Assembly: GCA_023248545.1 (NCBI GenBank)
Contig: JAHFEF010000001.1
Location: forward strand, 1 to 64,000
Reading direction: 5' to 3'
DNA: 64,000 nt
Source: Myxococcales bacterium
Lineage (GTDB): Bacteria; Myxococcota; UBA727; JABDBI01
The position numbers and the translations under genes are program-made. Under the pieces are notes generated by a model. It did no database searches. It was not told where the DNA came from and saw only the letters and a list, made by a program, of their open reading frames with translations. The stretch's first letter is position 1; each line of letters opens with the position of its first letter. Below are positions 8,746 through 18,100 of this stretch, in pieces.

Positions 8746-8749
8746 TCAG

Positions 8750-9454
8750 ATGTCAAAACACGGTAAAAAATTTGTTAATGCTTCGAAAAAAGTGGATCCG
8801 CAGACCCGCTATGGCCTCGAACAGGCTTGTAATTTGCTCAGAGAATGCAAAATCGCCAAGTTCGACGAATCTGTAGACATCGCCATGAACCTAGGCGTTG
8901 ACCCCAGACAAGCAGACCAAAATATTCGTGGCGCTGTCGCACTCCCACATGGGACGGGGAAGACCCTTCGAATCGCTGTGTTTGCCAAAGGCCCCAAGGC
9001 CAAAGAAGCTGAAGAAGCAGGCGCTGATATCGTCGGCGCGGAAGACCTGGCAGCCAAGGTTGAAGGCGGCTTTATGGATTTCGACAAAGTGATTGCGTCG
9101 CCAGACATGATGGGTGTGGTCGGTAAACTCGGCAAAGTGTTGGGCCCAAGAGGCTTGATGCCAAACCCCAAAGTGGGCACAGTGACGATGGACATTGCCA
9201 AAGCCGTCAAAGAAGTCAAAGCGGGTAAAATTGAGTTTAAAGTGGACAAGACAGGGACATTGCATGCGCCGCTCGGTCGCGTGTCTTTTTCAGCGGCTAA
9301 TTTGAGAGACAATGTGAAGACTTTGATCGACGCTGTGATGCGTGCGAAGCCGGCTTCTGTGAAGGGCCAGTATGTGCGCAAGATCACTTTGTCTTCGACG
9401 ATGGGTCCAGGGATTAAATTGGATTTGGGTGGGTTGGTAGCAACAGCAGAGTAG
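8750..9454 (+). CDS. rplA: 50S ribosomal protein L1
   Basis: 234 residues from the ATG at 8750 ([20 protein letters not shown]); the open frame extends upstream inside rplK but family length and start context support 8750. Conserved features: [53 protein letters not shown] and [18 protein letters not shown]1 builds the stalk at the E site and commonly represses its own operon. Confidence 0.98.
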   Translation: MSKHGKKFVNASKKVDPQTRYGLEQACNLLRECKIAKFDESVDIAMNLGVDPRQADQNIRGAVALPHGTGKTLRIAVFAKGPKAKEAEEAGADIVGAEDLAAKVEGGFMDFDKVIASPDMMGVVGKLGKVLGPRGLMPNPKVGTVTMDIAKAVKEVKAGKIEFKVDKTGTLHAPLGRVSFSAANLRDNVKTLIDAVMRAKPASVKGQYVRKITLSSTMGPGIKLDLGGLVATAE

Positions 9455-9564
9455 TTTTTAGAAAAAAGAACTTATCGATGACAGCAGGGGCTTTTTGAAA
9501 GCTTAAACATCCTGCCGAGATGGTGCCAAAAACACGTCTCGATTTATTTTTAGGAGACGTGTCA
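9455..9564 (+). promoter_or_regulatory. L10 leader (ribosomal protein autoregulatory RNA)
   Basis: The 110-base gap before rplJ contains GCAGG (9484-9488) and CCTGCCGAGATGGTGCC (from 9511), resembling the L10/(L12)4 binding motif of L10 leaders. It ends in a perfect 9-bp hairpin, ACACGTCTC (9532-9540) with GAGACGTGT (9554-9562), whose 3' arm contains the rplJ Shine-Dalgarno GGAGA. Binding of L10-L12 upstream would be expected to alter access to this site. The hairpin is seen directly; the regulatory role is by analogy. Confidence 0.75.
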
Positions 9565-10083
9565 ATGGAACGATTAGAAAAACAAGAACAAATAGACTTT
9601 TTGAAAGGCGTGTTTGGCTCGGCCGAATCGATCGTCCTGGCCAGTGTGCAGGGATTGAATGCGGCGGAGGTATCGTCTTTGCGCCGGCAGTTGCATCAGG
9701 CAGGCGTTGGTTTCAAAGTTATCAAGAATAAGTTGGCTCGAATCGCAGCGGATTCGACGCCGGTGAAATCTTTGTTTGAAGACTTTGCAAATTCAACAGC
9801 GATCGCTTGGAGCGACACAGACGCAGTAGCGCCAGCGAAAGTGTTGGTAAAATACCAAGAAAACTTAGAAAAATTTGAGATTAAGGCCGGCTATAACGCC
9901 GGGATGAGATTAGATTTGGCAAAAGTGAAGATGTTTGCTTCCTTGCCAGGTCTGGACGAATTGCGTGCGCAGTTGTTGGGTGCTTTGAATGCTGTTCCGG
10001 CGAAGTTGCTGGCTCAGATCAACGCTCCTGCTTCGCATGTGGTCGGTGTGGTTCAAGCGAGAATAGAAAAAGACAAGGAGTAG
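9565..10083 (+). CDS. rplJ: 50S ribosomal protein L10
   Basis: 172 residues from the ATG at 9565, preceded by TAGGAGA at good spacing; the longer frame runs back through the leader hairpin and is not coding. Contains [43 protein letters not shown] and a C-terminal helix that would hold L7/L12 dimers ([18 protein letters not shown]). Followed by rplL after 7 bases. Confidence 0.97.
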   Translation: MERLEKQEQIDFLKGVFGSAESIVLASVQGLNAAEVSSLRRQLHQAGVGFKVIKNKLARIAADSTPVKSLFEDFANSTAIAWSDTDAVAPAKVLVKYQENLEKFEIKAGYNAGMRLDLAKVKMFASLPGLDELRAQLLGALNAVPAKLLAQINAPASHVVGVVQARIEKDKE

Positions 10084-10090
10084 TAGAGAT

Positions 10091-10477
10091 ATGGCAACAG
10101 ATATTGAAAAATTGGGTAATGAGTTATCAGCATTGAGCATTTTGGAAGCTTCTGAGCTGGTCAAAATGTTGGAAGACAAATGGGGCGTGAAAGCCGCTTC
10201 TGGCGGTGGCATGATGATGGCAGCAATGCCAGCAGGTGGTGCCGCTCCAGCAGCTGCGGCTGAGAAGACTGAGTTTGACGTCGAGCTCGTAGCAGCTGGC
10301 GATAAGAAGATTCAGGTCATCAAAGTCGTGCGTGAGTTGACTGGTTTGGGCCTCAAGGAAGCCAAAGACTTGGTCGATGGCGCTCCGAAGATGGTGAAAC
10401 AGGGTGTTTCTAAAGCTGACGCTGAGTCGATGAAGACGAAGCTCGAAGCCGAAGGCGCTAAGGTCGCGGTTAAATAA
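10091..10477 (+). CDS. rplL: 50S ribosomal protein L7/L12
   Basis: 128 residues: N-terminal dimerisation helices ([20 protein letters not shown]), an Ala/Gly/Met hinge ([20 protein letters not shown]) and the C-terminal domain [20 protein letters not shown] to the end, including [15 protein letters not shown]. This is the multicopy stalk protein that recruits translational GTPases. In most bacteria rpoB follows; here the operon ends in a G-rich palindromic repeat instead. Confidence 0.98.
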   Translation: MATDIEKLGNELSALSILEASELVKMLEDKWGVKAASGGGMMMAAMPAGGAAPAAAAEKTEFDVELVAAGDKKIQVIKVVRELTGLGLKEAKDLVDGAPKMVKQGVSKADAESMKTKLEAEGAKVAVK

Positions 10478-10490
10478 GCTGGTTTTTTTA

Positions 10491-10526
10491 TCCCCCCTTT
10501 AAAAAAGGGGGGTCAGGGGGGATTTT
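10491..10526 (+). repeat. G-rich palindromic repeat, family A, copy 1
   Basis: Pattern C6-TTT-A6-G6-TCA-G6-ATTTT. The C6TTT/AAAG6 arms form a strong hairpin just after rplL and may also act as its terminator. Near-identical copies occur at 11518-11553 (same orientation) and 11931-11966 (inverted), and a shorter variant at 23517-23552. Confidence 0.85.
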
Positions 10527-10538
10527 AGTCCCCCATTT

Positions 10539-11471
10539 TTATTGCGCTGCGCCGGGCTCTGTTTCGTTATGGAACTTGATCCCTCGAGACTGTTCGGGCT
10601 TAAAATTGAGCCTCTGTTCCCCCGAAGAAGTGAGTAATGCGTATCCACCAGAAATGACGTTAGCGAATGGATATTCCAGGATTGCAGCACCAACAGTATG
10701 CAGATGGCCGACAATGTATAATCTTTGATAATTTCGGCTGTGTTCTTCCATCACCCCGGCGATTCTATTATAATAACGTGATTCACTGGCTGGGTCCCCG
10801 GTATTTTCAAGTCTGAGTTGCTCAATGCTGAGGTCGTGCTCGAGCAATTCCATATTTTCGCCCAGTTGTACTTGTTCACGAGTGATCTCAACGATTTCTT
10901 CGTTATAGCGCCCATAAGCAGCATAGGCCCATTCTTGGAGACGAAAATCCACGAGAATTTGAACTGGATTGCCAGTTCTTCGAACGATTTCTGCGCGAAT
11001 AATTTGAGCGGATTGAATGGCTCTTCTGTTTGGCGACGTAATTATTACGTCAGGCGTTAGGTTTTGAGTCAGTAGTCCTGAAGCAGTTGAGTGTAGTTCA
11101 GTTTGAGGATCGCTTTCTGCTAAATCAGGATCATACCAGGGGGTGCCATTTCGTTCGATAAATTGGCGCCTCATTTGATGGATGAGTTGTTGCTCTTCAG
11201 CAGCGACATAGGTGTTTAAATACTGCTGAAATAAATCAGGAACCTGGTCTCGGAATTCAAACGGTTGTTCTTGGTTTTGGAACCAGCGTTGAAAAGCCTG
11301 CATAAATCGATCATCATCTCGAAGACCATGTCGAATTGCTACCAACAGTCTTTCTGGTGGGTCGAGGGGGCCTGGTACTGGTAGTGGTACTGGAGTGGCG
11401 TGCCTAGAACCCACCTGTCCGAAAGAATTCAACGATAACAGTGAAAGAACCACAAAAATTCTCATTTTCAT
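10539..11471 (-). CDS. secreted histidine-phosphatase superfamily protein
   Basis: 310 residues with a Sec signal peptide (MKMRIFVVLSLLSLNSFG). Catalytic features of the histidine phosphatase (phosphoglycerate mutase-like) fold are visible: AIRHGLRDDD (RHG, phosphorylated His, about residue 47), TSPNRRAIQSAQIIRAE (second Arg), FRLQEWAYAAYG (acid) and YIVGHLHTVGAAI (second His). It probably hydrolyses a phosphomonoester in the periplasm; the substrate cannot be told. It sits alone between two copies of repeat family A. Confidence 0.75.
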   Translation of the reverse strand: MKMRIFVVLSLLSLNSFGQVGSRHATPVPLPVPGPLDPPERLLVAIRHGLRDDDRFMQAFQRWFQNQEQPFEFRDQVPDLFQQYLNTYVAAEEQQLIHQMRRQFIERNGTPWYDPDLAESDPQTELHSTASGLLTQNLTPDVIITSPNRRAIQSAQIIRAEIVRRTGNPVQILVDFRLQEWAYAAYGRYNEEIVEITREQVQLGENMELLEHDLSIEQLRLENTGDPASESRYYNRIAGVMEEHSRNYQRLYIVGHLHTVGAAILEYPFANVISGGYALLTSSGEQRLNFKPEQSRGIKFHNETEPGAAQ

Positions 11472-11494
11472 GGTTTATTCCATAGATCAGCAAC

Positions 11495-11914
11495 CTATTT
11501 AATCAATGGGGTAAAATTCCCCCCTTTGAAAAAGGGGGGCCAGGGGGGATTTTTTCCAATCCTACCAGCGACCAGTTGATAAATGGTTTCTAGTACACCA
11601 CGAGTTTCTGTTAAAATTTGACGATTATTAAATCTCATGACGGTTAAGCCCTGATCCCTGAGGTACGCATCCCGTTTTGAATCATAAACCATCTGACTGG
11701 GTTCGAAATGCTGAGATCCATCTAGTTCAATGACGAGTTTGGCTTTGGGAGCGTAGAAATCAACGATATAGTTTCCGATGGGTTTCTGACGGTAGAATTG
11801 GATTCCAAAGATTTGCTTTCGCCTCAGACGAAACCACAGGAGTGCTTCGCAGTCAGTTTGATTTTTACGGAGGTCGCGGGAGTTAGATTTGAGTCGAGTA
11901 TCGTATGTGAGCAT
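11495..11914 (-). CDS. DUF559 (Vsr-like) endonuclease-fold protein
   Basis: 139 residues. The core LRKNQTDCEALLWFRLR, FYRQKPIGNYIVDFYAPKAK, LVIELDGSQHF and VMRFNNRQIL is the DUF559 pattern of the PD-(D/E)XK nuclease superfamily (Asp in VDFY, Glu-x-Asp in IELDG). Function in the family is unproven. The C-terminal tail GKNPPWPPFFKGGN is the translation of repeat copy 2, and an inverted copy 3 begins 16 bases upstream of the start, so the gene is bracketed by inverted repeats. Confidence 0.85.
   Translation of the reverse strand: MLTYDTRLKSNSRDLRKNQTDCEALLWFRLRRKQIFGIQFYRQKPIGNYIVDFYAPKAKLVIELDGSQHFEPSQMVYDSKRDAYLRDQGLTVMRFNNRQILTETRGVLETIYQLVAGRIGKNPPWPPFFKGGNFTPLIK
11518..11553 (+). repeat. 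G-rich palindromic repeat, family A, copy 2
   Basis: C6-TTTGAAAAA-G6-CCA-G6-ATTTT. Lies inside the 3' end of the DUF559 gene and is translated on the reverse strand as a Pro-rich tail. Paired in inverted orientation with copy 3 on the other side of that gene. Confidence 0.85.
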
Positions 11915-11930
11915 GCGAGATCCAAAATCT

Positions 11931-11966
11931 AAAATCCCCCCTGACCCCCCTTTTTCAAAGGGGGGA
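11931..11966 (-). repeat. G-rich palindromic repeat, family A, copy 3 (inverted)
   Basis: Reverse complement reads C6-TTTGAAAAA-G6-TCA-G6-ATTTT, differing from copy 2 by one base in the short spacer. It sits between the DUF559 start and the end of the deacetylase gene. Copies 2 and 3 together look like terminal inverted repeats of a 450-bp unit. Confidence 0.85.
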
Positions 11967-11978
11967 TAAGAGGGAGAA

Positions 11979-13160
11979 TTAAAAAAAACTTACCTGCGTA
12001 AGTTCCCGGGCGGTTACATATTTGACCGGTCCTAAATCCTGTGCATAGCTATGCTTTTCAACGTATTTGAGGGTATCGACGATGCGTTGATAGCGCTCCT
12101 GCGAAAACGAATCGACTGGATGAAAACCAATTTGGTAGACTGTCGACTTGGCCAGCGGGCCGCCGCCTGGGTGGTTCAGGTTGTAGGTGTTGATCATATC
12201 AGCCACAGAAACATAATCTACCAACACCCCGTTGTCGGGGACTTCTAAAATATTCACGCCCGGAAAATAAGGCTGGCTGGTTTCAGTAATATGACTCCAA
12301 TGAGCCATGTTCCAGTCATACAGCGCATAGCCTTTCCAAGGAGTTAAATAGTTCGGAGGCACTGCCGAGGAGTCAACCATAAAGTGATTGGCCTCGAGCG
12401 CTTTAAAAACAGTTTCGTCCGCCGTCCAGCCGCCGGCTCGAAAAGATCGAGGGCGCCCCAAATCATGCTTGGCATACATGTCTACGGCTGCACCCAAAAT
12501 TCGGGTCATTTCGTCTAGTTGATACGCAGCTAAAATGGTTGTGTAGCCGGTTCCGTCGTCGGTGCCAAAAGTTTCAGCGGTTCTGCATGGGACGCCGGTA
12601 GTCTGAATAAAATGACACCAGCCGTGGATATGCACGCCGATTTCATCGCCATAAAGATCGCGTTGTCTCTTGATAAATCGATCAATCTCAAGCTTTCGAG
12701 CAGAAGATATTTGTGGATCCGTGTAGTGATACGGTGCAAAGAAGTGCGTCAGTCGGAGATCATGGAATTGTCGGTGGAGCGCTTCGATGTTGTTCAAAAC
12801 TCGATTGCCGGTTCGTGTATCATCCCAATCCGTCGATACGACGACATAGAGTGGGTAAGAGACGTGTATGTTGGCACTGGCGCCGCTGTTTTCAAGATTG
12901 GGGTTGTAAACGCGCAGCGTATAGTCGCCAGGCTTCAGGTTATCGACCGAAATCTCTGTTTTTAAGGGTGTTGGGGTTTGGTTGCCAACTTGCATCAGCC
13001 AGTTTGACCGATCCCGCGTGTCTTGGAGATCGATTTTGATGACGTCGCTCTCAGTGAGTCCATCGCTTTTCAAAAACCAATGTTGGTTGAGTAACAGAGG
13101 GCTTTGAGCCCATAGGGTTTGCGAGATCAAGACGAAAATAACCAGAGATTGTTTGAGCAT
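11979..13160 (-). CDS. secreted polysaccharide deacetylase-like protein
   Basis: 393 residues with signal peptide (MLKQSLVIFVLISQTLWA). An N-terminal beta domain (about 25-105, PGDYTLRVYNPNLENSG) precedes a deacetylase-type barrel: VVVSTDWDDT (metal-binding Asp pair, about 110), EIGVHIHGWCHF (His-x-His, about 176), SFRAGGWTAD (about 240) and a late YQIGFHPVDSF. These match the carbohydrate esterase 4 / NodB-like superfamily, acting on an extracellular or cell-wall glycan. The exact substrate is unknown. The rsmD stop lies 23 bases upstream of its start. Confidence 0.7.
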   Translation of the reverse strand: MLKQSLVIFVLISQTLWAQSPLLLNQHWFLKSDGLTESDVIKIDLQDTRDRSNWLMQVGNQTPTPLKTEISVDNLKPGDYTLRVYNPNLENSGASANIHVSYPLYVVVSTDWDDTRTGNRVLNNIEALHRQFHDLRLTHFFAPYHYTDPQISSARKLEIDRFIKRQRDLYGDEIGVHIHGWCHFIQTTGVPCRTAETFGTDDGTGYTTILAAYQLDEMTRILGAAVDMYAKHDLGRPRSFRAGGWTADETVFKALEANHFMVDSSAVPPNYLTPWKGYALYDWNMAHWSHITETSQPYFPGVNILEVPDNGVLVDYVSVADMINTYNLNHPGGGPLAKSTVYQIGFHPVDSFSQERYQRIVDTLKYVEKHSYAQDLGPVKYVTARELTQVSFF

Positions 13161-13183
13161 CTCTAGTACTATGAGCGAGGGCG

Positions 13184-13738
13184 TTAAATTGGCTTCAAGA
13201 ACGCCACCCAGGTGCCTCCATAGGTGCGTTCTCGCGTGATTTCATAACCGGCAGGCAAGTTAAAATCGCTTCTGGATCTGCATCGGAAGATGACCAAGCC
13301 ATCGGGTGCAATCCAGTGGGTGAGATCAGCCCAAAAAGTATCAAGCAGCTTGAGTGTATAAGGCGGATCAACGAAGATGAGATCGAATTTCCGCGGAGCC
13401 TGGGCAACAAATCTCAGCGCATCATCGTGAATTAATTTGCATTGAGAATCTAACTTGAGCTTTTGAATATTGGCTTTGATGCAGGCATGAGTCTCAGGGC
13501 TTTTTTCGATCAAAACAGCAGATTGGGCGCCACGCGAGAGCGATTCGAATGCATAAGCGCCGCTGCCGGCGAATAAATCTAAAACGGTGGAATCAGGCAG
13601 CCATGAGCCCAGCGCCGAAAAAATAGCTTCTCGCACGCGATCACTTGCAGGGCGGACTAAATTTTGGTCTGCAGCCTCGGGGACTGCAAAGCGTTGGCGA
13701 ACCAAAGCGCCGCCTGTGATTCTCAGTGTTCCTGCCAT
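13184..13738 (-). CDS. rsmD: 16S rRNA (guanine-966-N2)-methyltransferase RsmD
   Basis: 184 residues, family length. MAGTLRITGGALVRQRFAVP, RPASDRVREAIFSALG, the SAM-binding VLDLFAGSGAYAFESLSRGA and the catalytic FVDPPYTLKLL identify RsmD, which methylates G966 in the 30S subunit. Its first 16 bases overlap the end of the Uma2 gene, so the two are coupled. Confidence 0.93.
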   Translation of the reverse strand: MAGTLRITGGALVRQRFAVPEAADQNLVRPASDRVREAIFSALGSWLPDSTVLDLFAGSGAYAFESLSRGAQSAVLIEKSPETHACIKANIQKLKLDSQCKLIHDDALRFVAQAPRKFDLIFVDPPYTLKLLDTFWADLTHWIAPDGLVIFRCRSRSDFNLPAGYEITRERTYGGTWVAFLKPI

Positions 13739-14331
13739 GGCTGCTGTTTAGCTGGCTCGAGATCATTTCGATAGACCTCATCAACTGCGATGTTACATCC
13801 CAAAATAACAGCCTTTTGTCCAGGTCCATATTCCGAAAGTTCCCAGGCATTTTCTCCTTTTCGGCGGAATATTTCGATCTTTTTCTCACGATGCGAAATA
13901 AAAACATATTCTCGTAACGATGGAATACGGCGGTAATGAGCAGCCTTTGCTCCGCGATCATATGCCTCAGTTGAATCAGACAGAACTTCGACAATTAGGG
14001 AAGGATTCGACGTCGCATAGGGATCATCTGGTGACATCTCCAATTGGCCACAGACGACGGTCATATCAGGGTATGTTGCTAAATCCGTTTCGATGATTCG
14101 CACTCGAAGGTCCGAAGAATAGACGCGGCATGGGCTCCCACGTAATGCTGTGCCTAAGGAGATGGTCATTGATGCTGCGAGAGCAGCATGTTCTGGGGTC
14201 CCGCCAGCCATTGCATAGACAACCCCGCGCAAGAATTCGTGTTTAGTTGGGCTATTCACTTCCTCTTTTAAGTATTGCTCATATGTCATACGCAAATCTG
14301 GAGCTGTTTGAGTCATTGTGTGGCGCGACAT
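13723..14331 (-). CDS. Uma2-family (DUF820) endonuclease-fold protein
   Basis: About 202 residues from the ATG at 14331, which has GGAA upstream; the frame also extends to a TTG at 14355. Features: MTYEQYLKEE, KHEFLRGVVYAMAGGTPEHA, VYSSDLRVRI, TYPDMTVVCGQLE, PSLIVEVLSDSTEAYDRGAKAAHYRRI and LREYVFISHREKKIEIFRR. These are the conserved blocks of Uma2 proteins, a PD-(D/E)XK nuclease relative abundant in cyanobacteria and deltaproteobacteria with no settled function. Likely an acquired gene placed in front of rsmD. Confidence 0.85.
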   Translation of the reverse strand: MSRHTMTQTAPDLRMTYEQYLKEEVNSPTKHEFLRGVVYAMAGGTPEHAALAASMTISLGTALRGSPCRVYSSDLRVRIIETDLATYPDMTVVCGQLEMSPDDPYATSNPSLIVEVLSDSTEAYDRGAKAAHYRRIPSLREYVFISHREKKIEIFRRKGENAWELSEYGPGQKAVILGCNIAVDEVYRNDLEPAKQQPWQEH

Positions 14332-14420
14332 ATCTTGGATTCCGCAGAAAAACAATGGCTGCTGTTTAGCTGGAATAAATTTCTCTGCCTAGGGATTTTT
14401 GATAACGCTATGGAGGCCTT

Positions 14421-15140
14421 TTGAAGCAAGTTTGCCTGATCATGTTGCTGGTTGGGCTTCCGGTTAGGCTGCAGGCTGCAAACTCGGATGATTGGGGTTT
14501 TTACTCGGCGGTTATCAGCGTATTTGCTCTATTCGTGTCAACGCTTCCACATATGCTGGCCAATCACGATCTCGATCAGGTAATATCCGGCCGCCCAGAT
14601 TGTGATTCCCACGATGACCCATCATTGTCCTCAGCCTGTCATCAAGTCGCATTGACTTATCGATTGACGTTGGGCTCAATATTGACTTTTTGGTTGGGGC
14701 TCCCGCTGGTGGCGCTGGGGTCCTGTCTGAGTGAAGGGGACAAACCCCGTGATCTCTTTACTTCTTTACTCACGCTTGTAGTGATGGTGTCGTATGGTAC
14801 GGGCGTTGCAGCAGATATTTTAACCTTCAAAAATTGGGAGGCGCTTTCGAACTATATCGGTGGAGATTATAGGGTTGAAGGGTATGACAAGCAATTCCTT
14901 CGAGACCAAATCTGGGGCTCTATGGTTGCACATTCAGTGATGGCAGCGGTTCCGATTATTTTGATGCCAATGATGGGGTTGCTTTGGTTCAGACATGCTC
15001 GAGCGAATCGGGTGGTAGCATGGAATGCGCCCCGTGTTATCACTGTCCAAATTGATGGCCCAGTGTCTCCCGTGTCTCCTGTGCTTGGATACGTTATCGA
15101 GATGGTGCAGCCCTTTCCAGGCGTTCCTATAGAACCCTAA
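14421..15140 (+). CDS. hypothetical multi-pass membrane protein
   Basis: 239 residues from a TTG start with GGAGG 4 bases upstream. A signal-like N-terminus (CLIMLLVGLPVRLQA) is followed by about four hydrophobic segments: SAVISVFALFVSTLPHML, SILTFWLGLPLVALGSCL, LLTLVVMVSYGTGVAADIL and VMAAVPIILMPMMGLLWF. No family recognised. It ends 19 bases before mfd on the same strand. Confidence 0.6.
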   Translation: MKQVCLIMLLVGLPVRLQAANSDDWGFYSAVISVFALFVSTLPHMLANHDLDQVISGRPDCDSHDDPSLSSACHQVALTYRLTLGSILTFWLGLPLVALGSCLSEGDKPRDLFTSLLTLVVMVSYGTGVAADILTFKNWEALSNYIGGDYRVEGYDKQFLRDQIWGSMVAHSVMAAVPIILMPMMGLLWFRHARANRVVAWNAPRVITVQIDGPVSPVSPVLGYVIEMVQPFPGVPIEP

Positions 15141-15159
15141 TTATGGCATAGGTGAACCT

Positions 15160-18100
15160 ATGACCAGTCTACAACTTGCCCATCAGGCCGTTTTTAAAAG
15201 CGCTTCGAAGCCTCTGGTGCTGATCGCGAGCAGTCAGACACAAGCAGAGCGTTTGTATCGCGATGTTTGTTTTTTGCTGGGCGCTGAATCAAACTTGGCA
15301 TGGTTATTACTCGCTGAAGAACGAAATCCCTATCAGCCCACGTCGCCGGATCCCCTGTGGATGATGGACCAGCTGGCGATTTTACAAAAATTAGTTTCAG
15401 GCGTGGCCTATCGAGTTTTGGTGATCTCACCAGACATGCTGGCCAGCAAGATTTTATCTCGGCAAGTTTTGCAGGACGAAGTGCAGTTTTTGTCTCAAGG
15501 TAGTTTAATCGGTCGAGATGCTTTGGTGAGCAAGCTGATTCATGCAGGCTATACGCAGGTCACTCAGGTAGAAGATGCTGGGACTTATTCTGTGAGAGGC
15601 AGCATTGTTGATTTTTATTGGCCCGGCGATCCGTATCCAACGAGAGTTGATTTGTTTGGGGATGAAATAGAGCGGTTATTTTATTTTGACGCGGGTACTC
15701 AGAAGAAAATTCAGGATCTGGAAGACTGTCAGTTTGGGCTCGTGCGTGAAACGGTCTTGTCGGAACAAAATATTGCGCGGGCAGTTTCAAAGCTGCGAGA
15801 TTTGGCAGATGATTTAGAATACCCGACGGGAAAGCTCAAAGAAAAGCTGGCAGATTTATCAAACAGGATTGCTTTTTTTGGGATCGAAAGCTTCCTGCCA
15901 GCGTTTTATGAGAATTTCGGCACTGTTTTAGATTTAATTGGAGACGCAGAATTAATTGTCGAAGATCGTGACGCGGTCTTGGAGCAAGTCATGCTGCGCT
16001 GGGCAGATTTCGAGCATCATTATCGAACCGCATTGGTTCGGGGCGATTTGTGTTTTGGGCCGGAAGAATTTTTATGGTCGAAGGATGACCTGTCCCCCTT
16101 CGCCAAGGCTATGGGGGACAGGTCAGCAGGCGGGCCCCCCGACTCCATTTCTATCTCCGACTTAGCCAAACAAATCCACCAGCTGCATCATGATCAAATC
16201 ACGGCGCTGTTGCCTGTGGCATCGCTTTCGGGAACGCATCGTTATGTTGAGCTGTTAGAGCCACATGGACTTCAAGTGCGGCACCTAGCCACGGCTGTTT
16301 CACTCTTTACGGCGCTGGAATTTAACCCAGCGATTCACGCGTATACTTATGTAGCCAGGCCTGAGCCGCCGGCAGACAGCGCTGTTTTCCCAGAATTAAA
16401 GCTTGCTGTTTTCGCTGAAGAAGCTGTTTTCGGCGTCAAAGCCAAGCGTGAAGTCAGCAAAAAGGGCGGCTTTAAGACCAGCTTAGCCGATTTAGAAGTC
16501 GGTGATGCGATTGTTCACGTGGATCACGGGGTCGGTTTATTTAAGGGTTTAACGCGGCTGAACGTTCGGGGCATCGAGCAAGATTATTTGCTCTTAACTT
16601 ATGCCGGCGATGATAAGTTGTATTTGCCTGTTCACCGGATTAATCTCATTCAGCCTTACTCGGGTGCCGAAGGAGAGCATCCCAAATTAGACAAACTGGG
16701 TGGATCGGGTTGGCAGACGAAGAAGAAAAAAGTCCAAGAAGCCGTCATGGCCATGGCGCAGGATTTATTAAATCTCTATGCCAAACGCGAATTAGTCCAA
16801 CGCCCCGTATTTAAGTCGCCAGACAGCGCCTATTTTGAATTCGAAGCGCAGTTCCCGTTTGAGACAACGCCAGACCAACAAAAAGCCATCGACGATGTTT
16901 TAGGAGACTTAGCCAAAGACAAACCCATGGATAGATTGATCTGCGGCGATGTGGGCTATGGAAAAACGGAAGTGGCCATGCGTGGGGCCATGCTAGCCGT
17001 TTTGAGTGGCCGACAAGTGGCCGTCTTAGCCCCAACGACGATTTTAGCGCAGCAACATGGAATTACGTTTAAAAAGCGCTTCGAGCACACTGGTGCGCGT
17101 GTCGAAGTGGTCAGCCGATTTCAAAGCAACAAACAAATCAACGATATTTTGAAAGCGGCCAAAGATGGACAAGTGGATATCTTGATTGGAACGCATCGAA
17201 TTTTATCACCCGATGTCGGGTTTAAAAATCTAGGCCTTGTGATTGTAGACGAAGAACAGCGTTTTGGGATCAAAGACAAAGAGCATTTGAAAAAGCTTCG
17301 AACGCATACAGATATACTAACTCTTTCTGCGACGCCGATTCCCCGAACGCTTCAGATGGGTTTTTTTGGGATTCGAGATTTAAGCGTGATAGAAACACCT
17401 CCGGTAGACAGGCGCGCGATTCGGACGTCTTTAATTAGATTTGAAGACGAAGTGATTCGTGAGGCGATTTTAAGAGAAATCCAGCGCGGAGGTCAGGTTT
17501 ATTTTGTTCATAATCGCGTGAATAGCATTGCGGCGCGTGCTGAGTATTTGAGAAACCTCGTGCCAGAGGCTCGAATTGAGTTCGGCCATGGCCAGATGCA
17601 TGAGCATGATTTGGAAGACGTCATGATTCGGTTCATGAAGCACGATTTTAATGTTTTAGTGAGTACGACGATTATTGAGACGGGCATTGATGTCCCGTCG
17701 GCGAATACCATGCTGATAGATCATGCAGATGATTTTGGGCTCGCACAGCTGTATCAACTTCGAGGTCGGATCGGACGCAGCAAGGAACGGGCGTTTGCAT
17801 ACTTAGTAATTCCCAATTCAGAAGAAGGCTTGACGCCGATTGCCAGAAAACGTTTGGAAATTTTGCAGCGCTTCAGCGAACTTGGCGCCGGGTTTAGAAT
17901 TGCTCAGCATGATCTAGAGTTGCGCGGGGCAGGGGATTTGCTTGGCAAGAGCCAGCATGGTCATGTGGCGGCTGTTGGCTATGATTTGTATGCTGATTTG
18001 TTGAAAGATGCTGTTGAGCAATTACGGGGCACAGACCATGAGGCTCATATTGATCCGGATATGAGTGTCCCTGTGGCGGCGCTGATTCCGGAGAAATATA

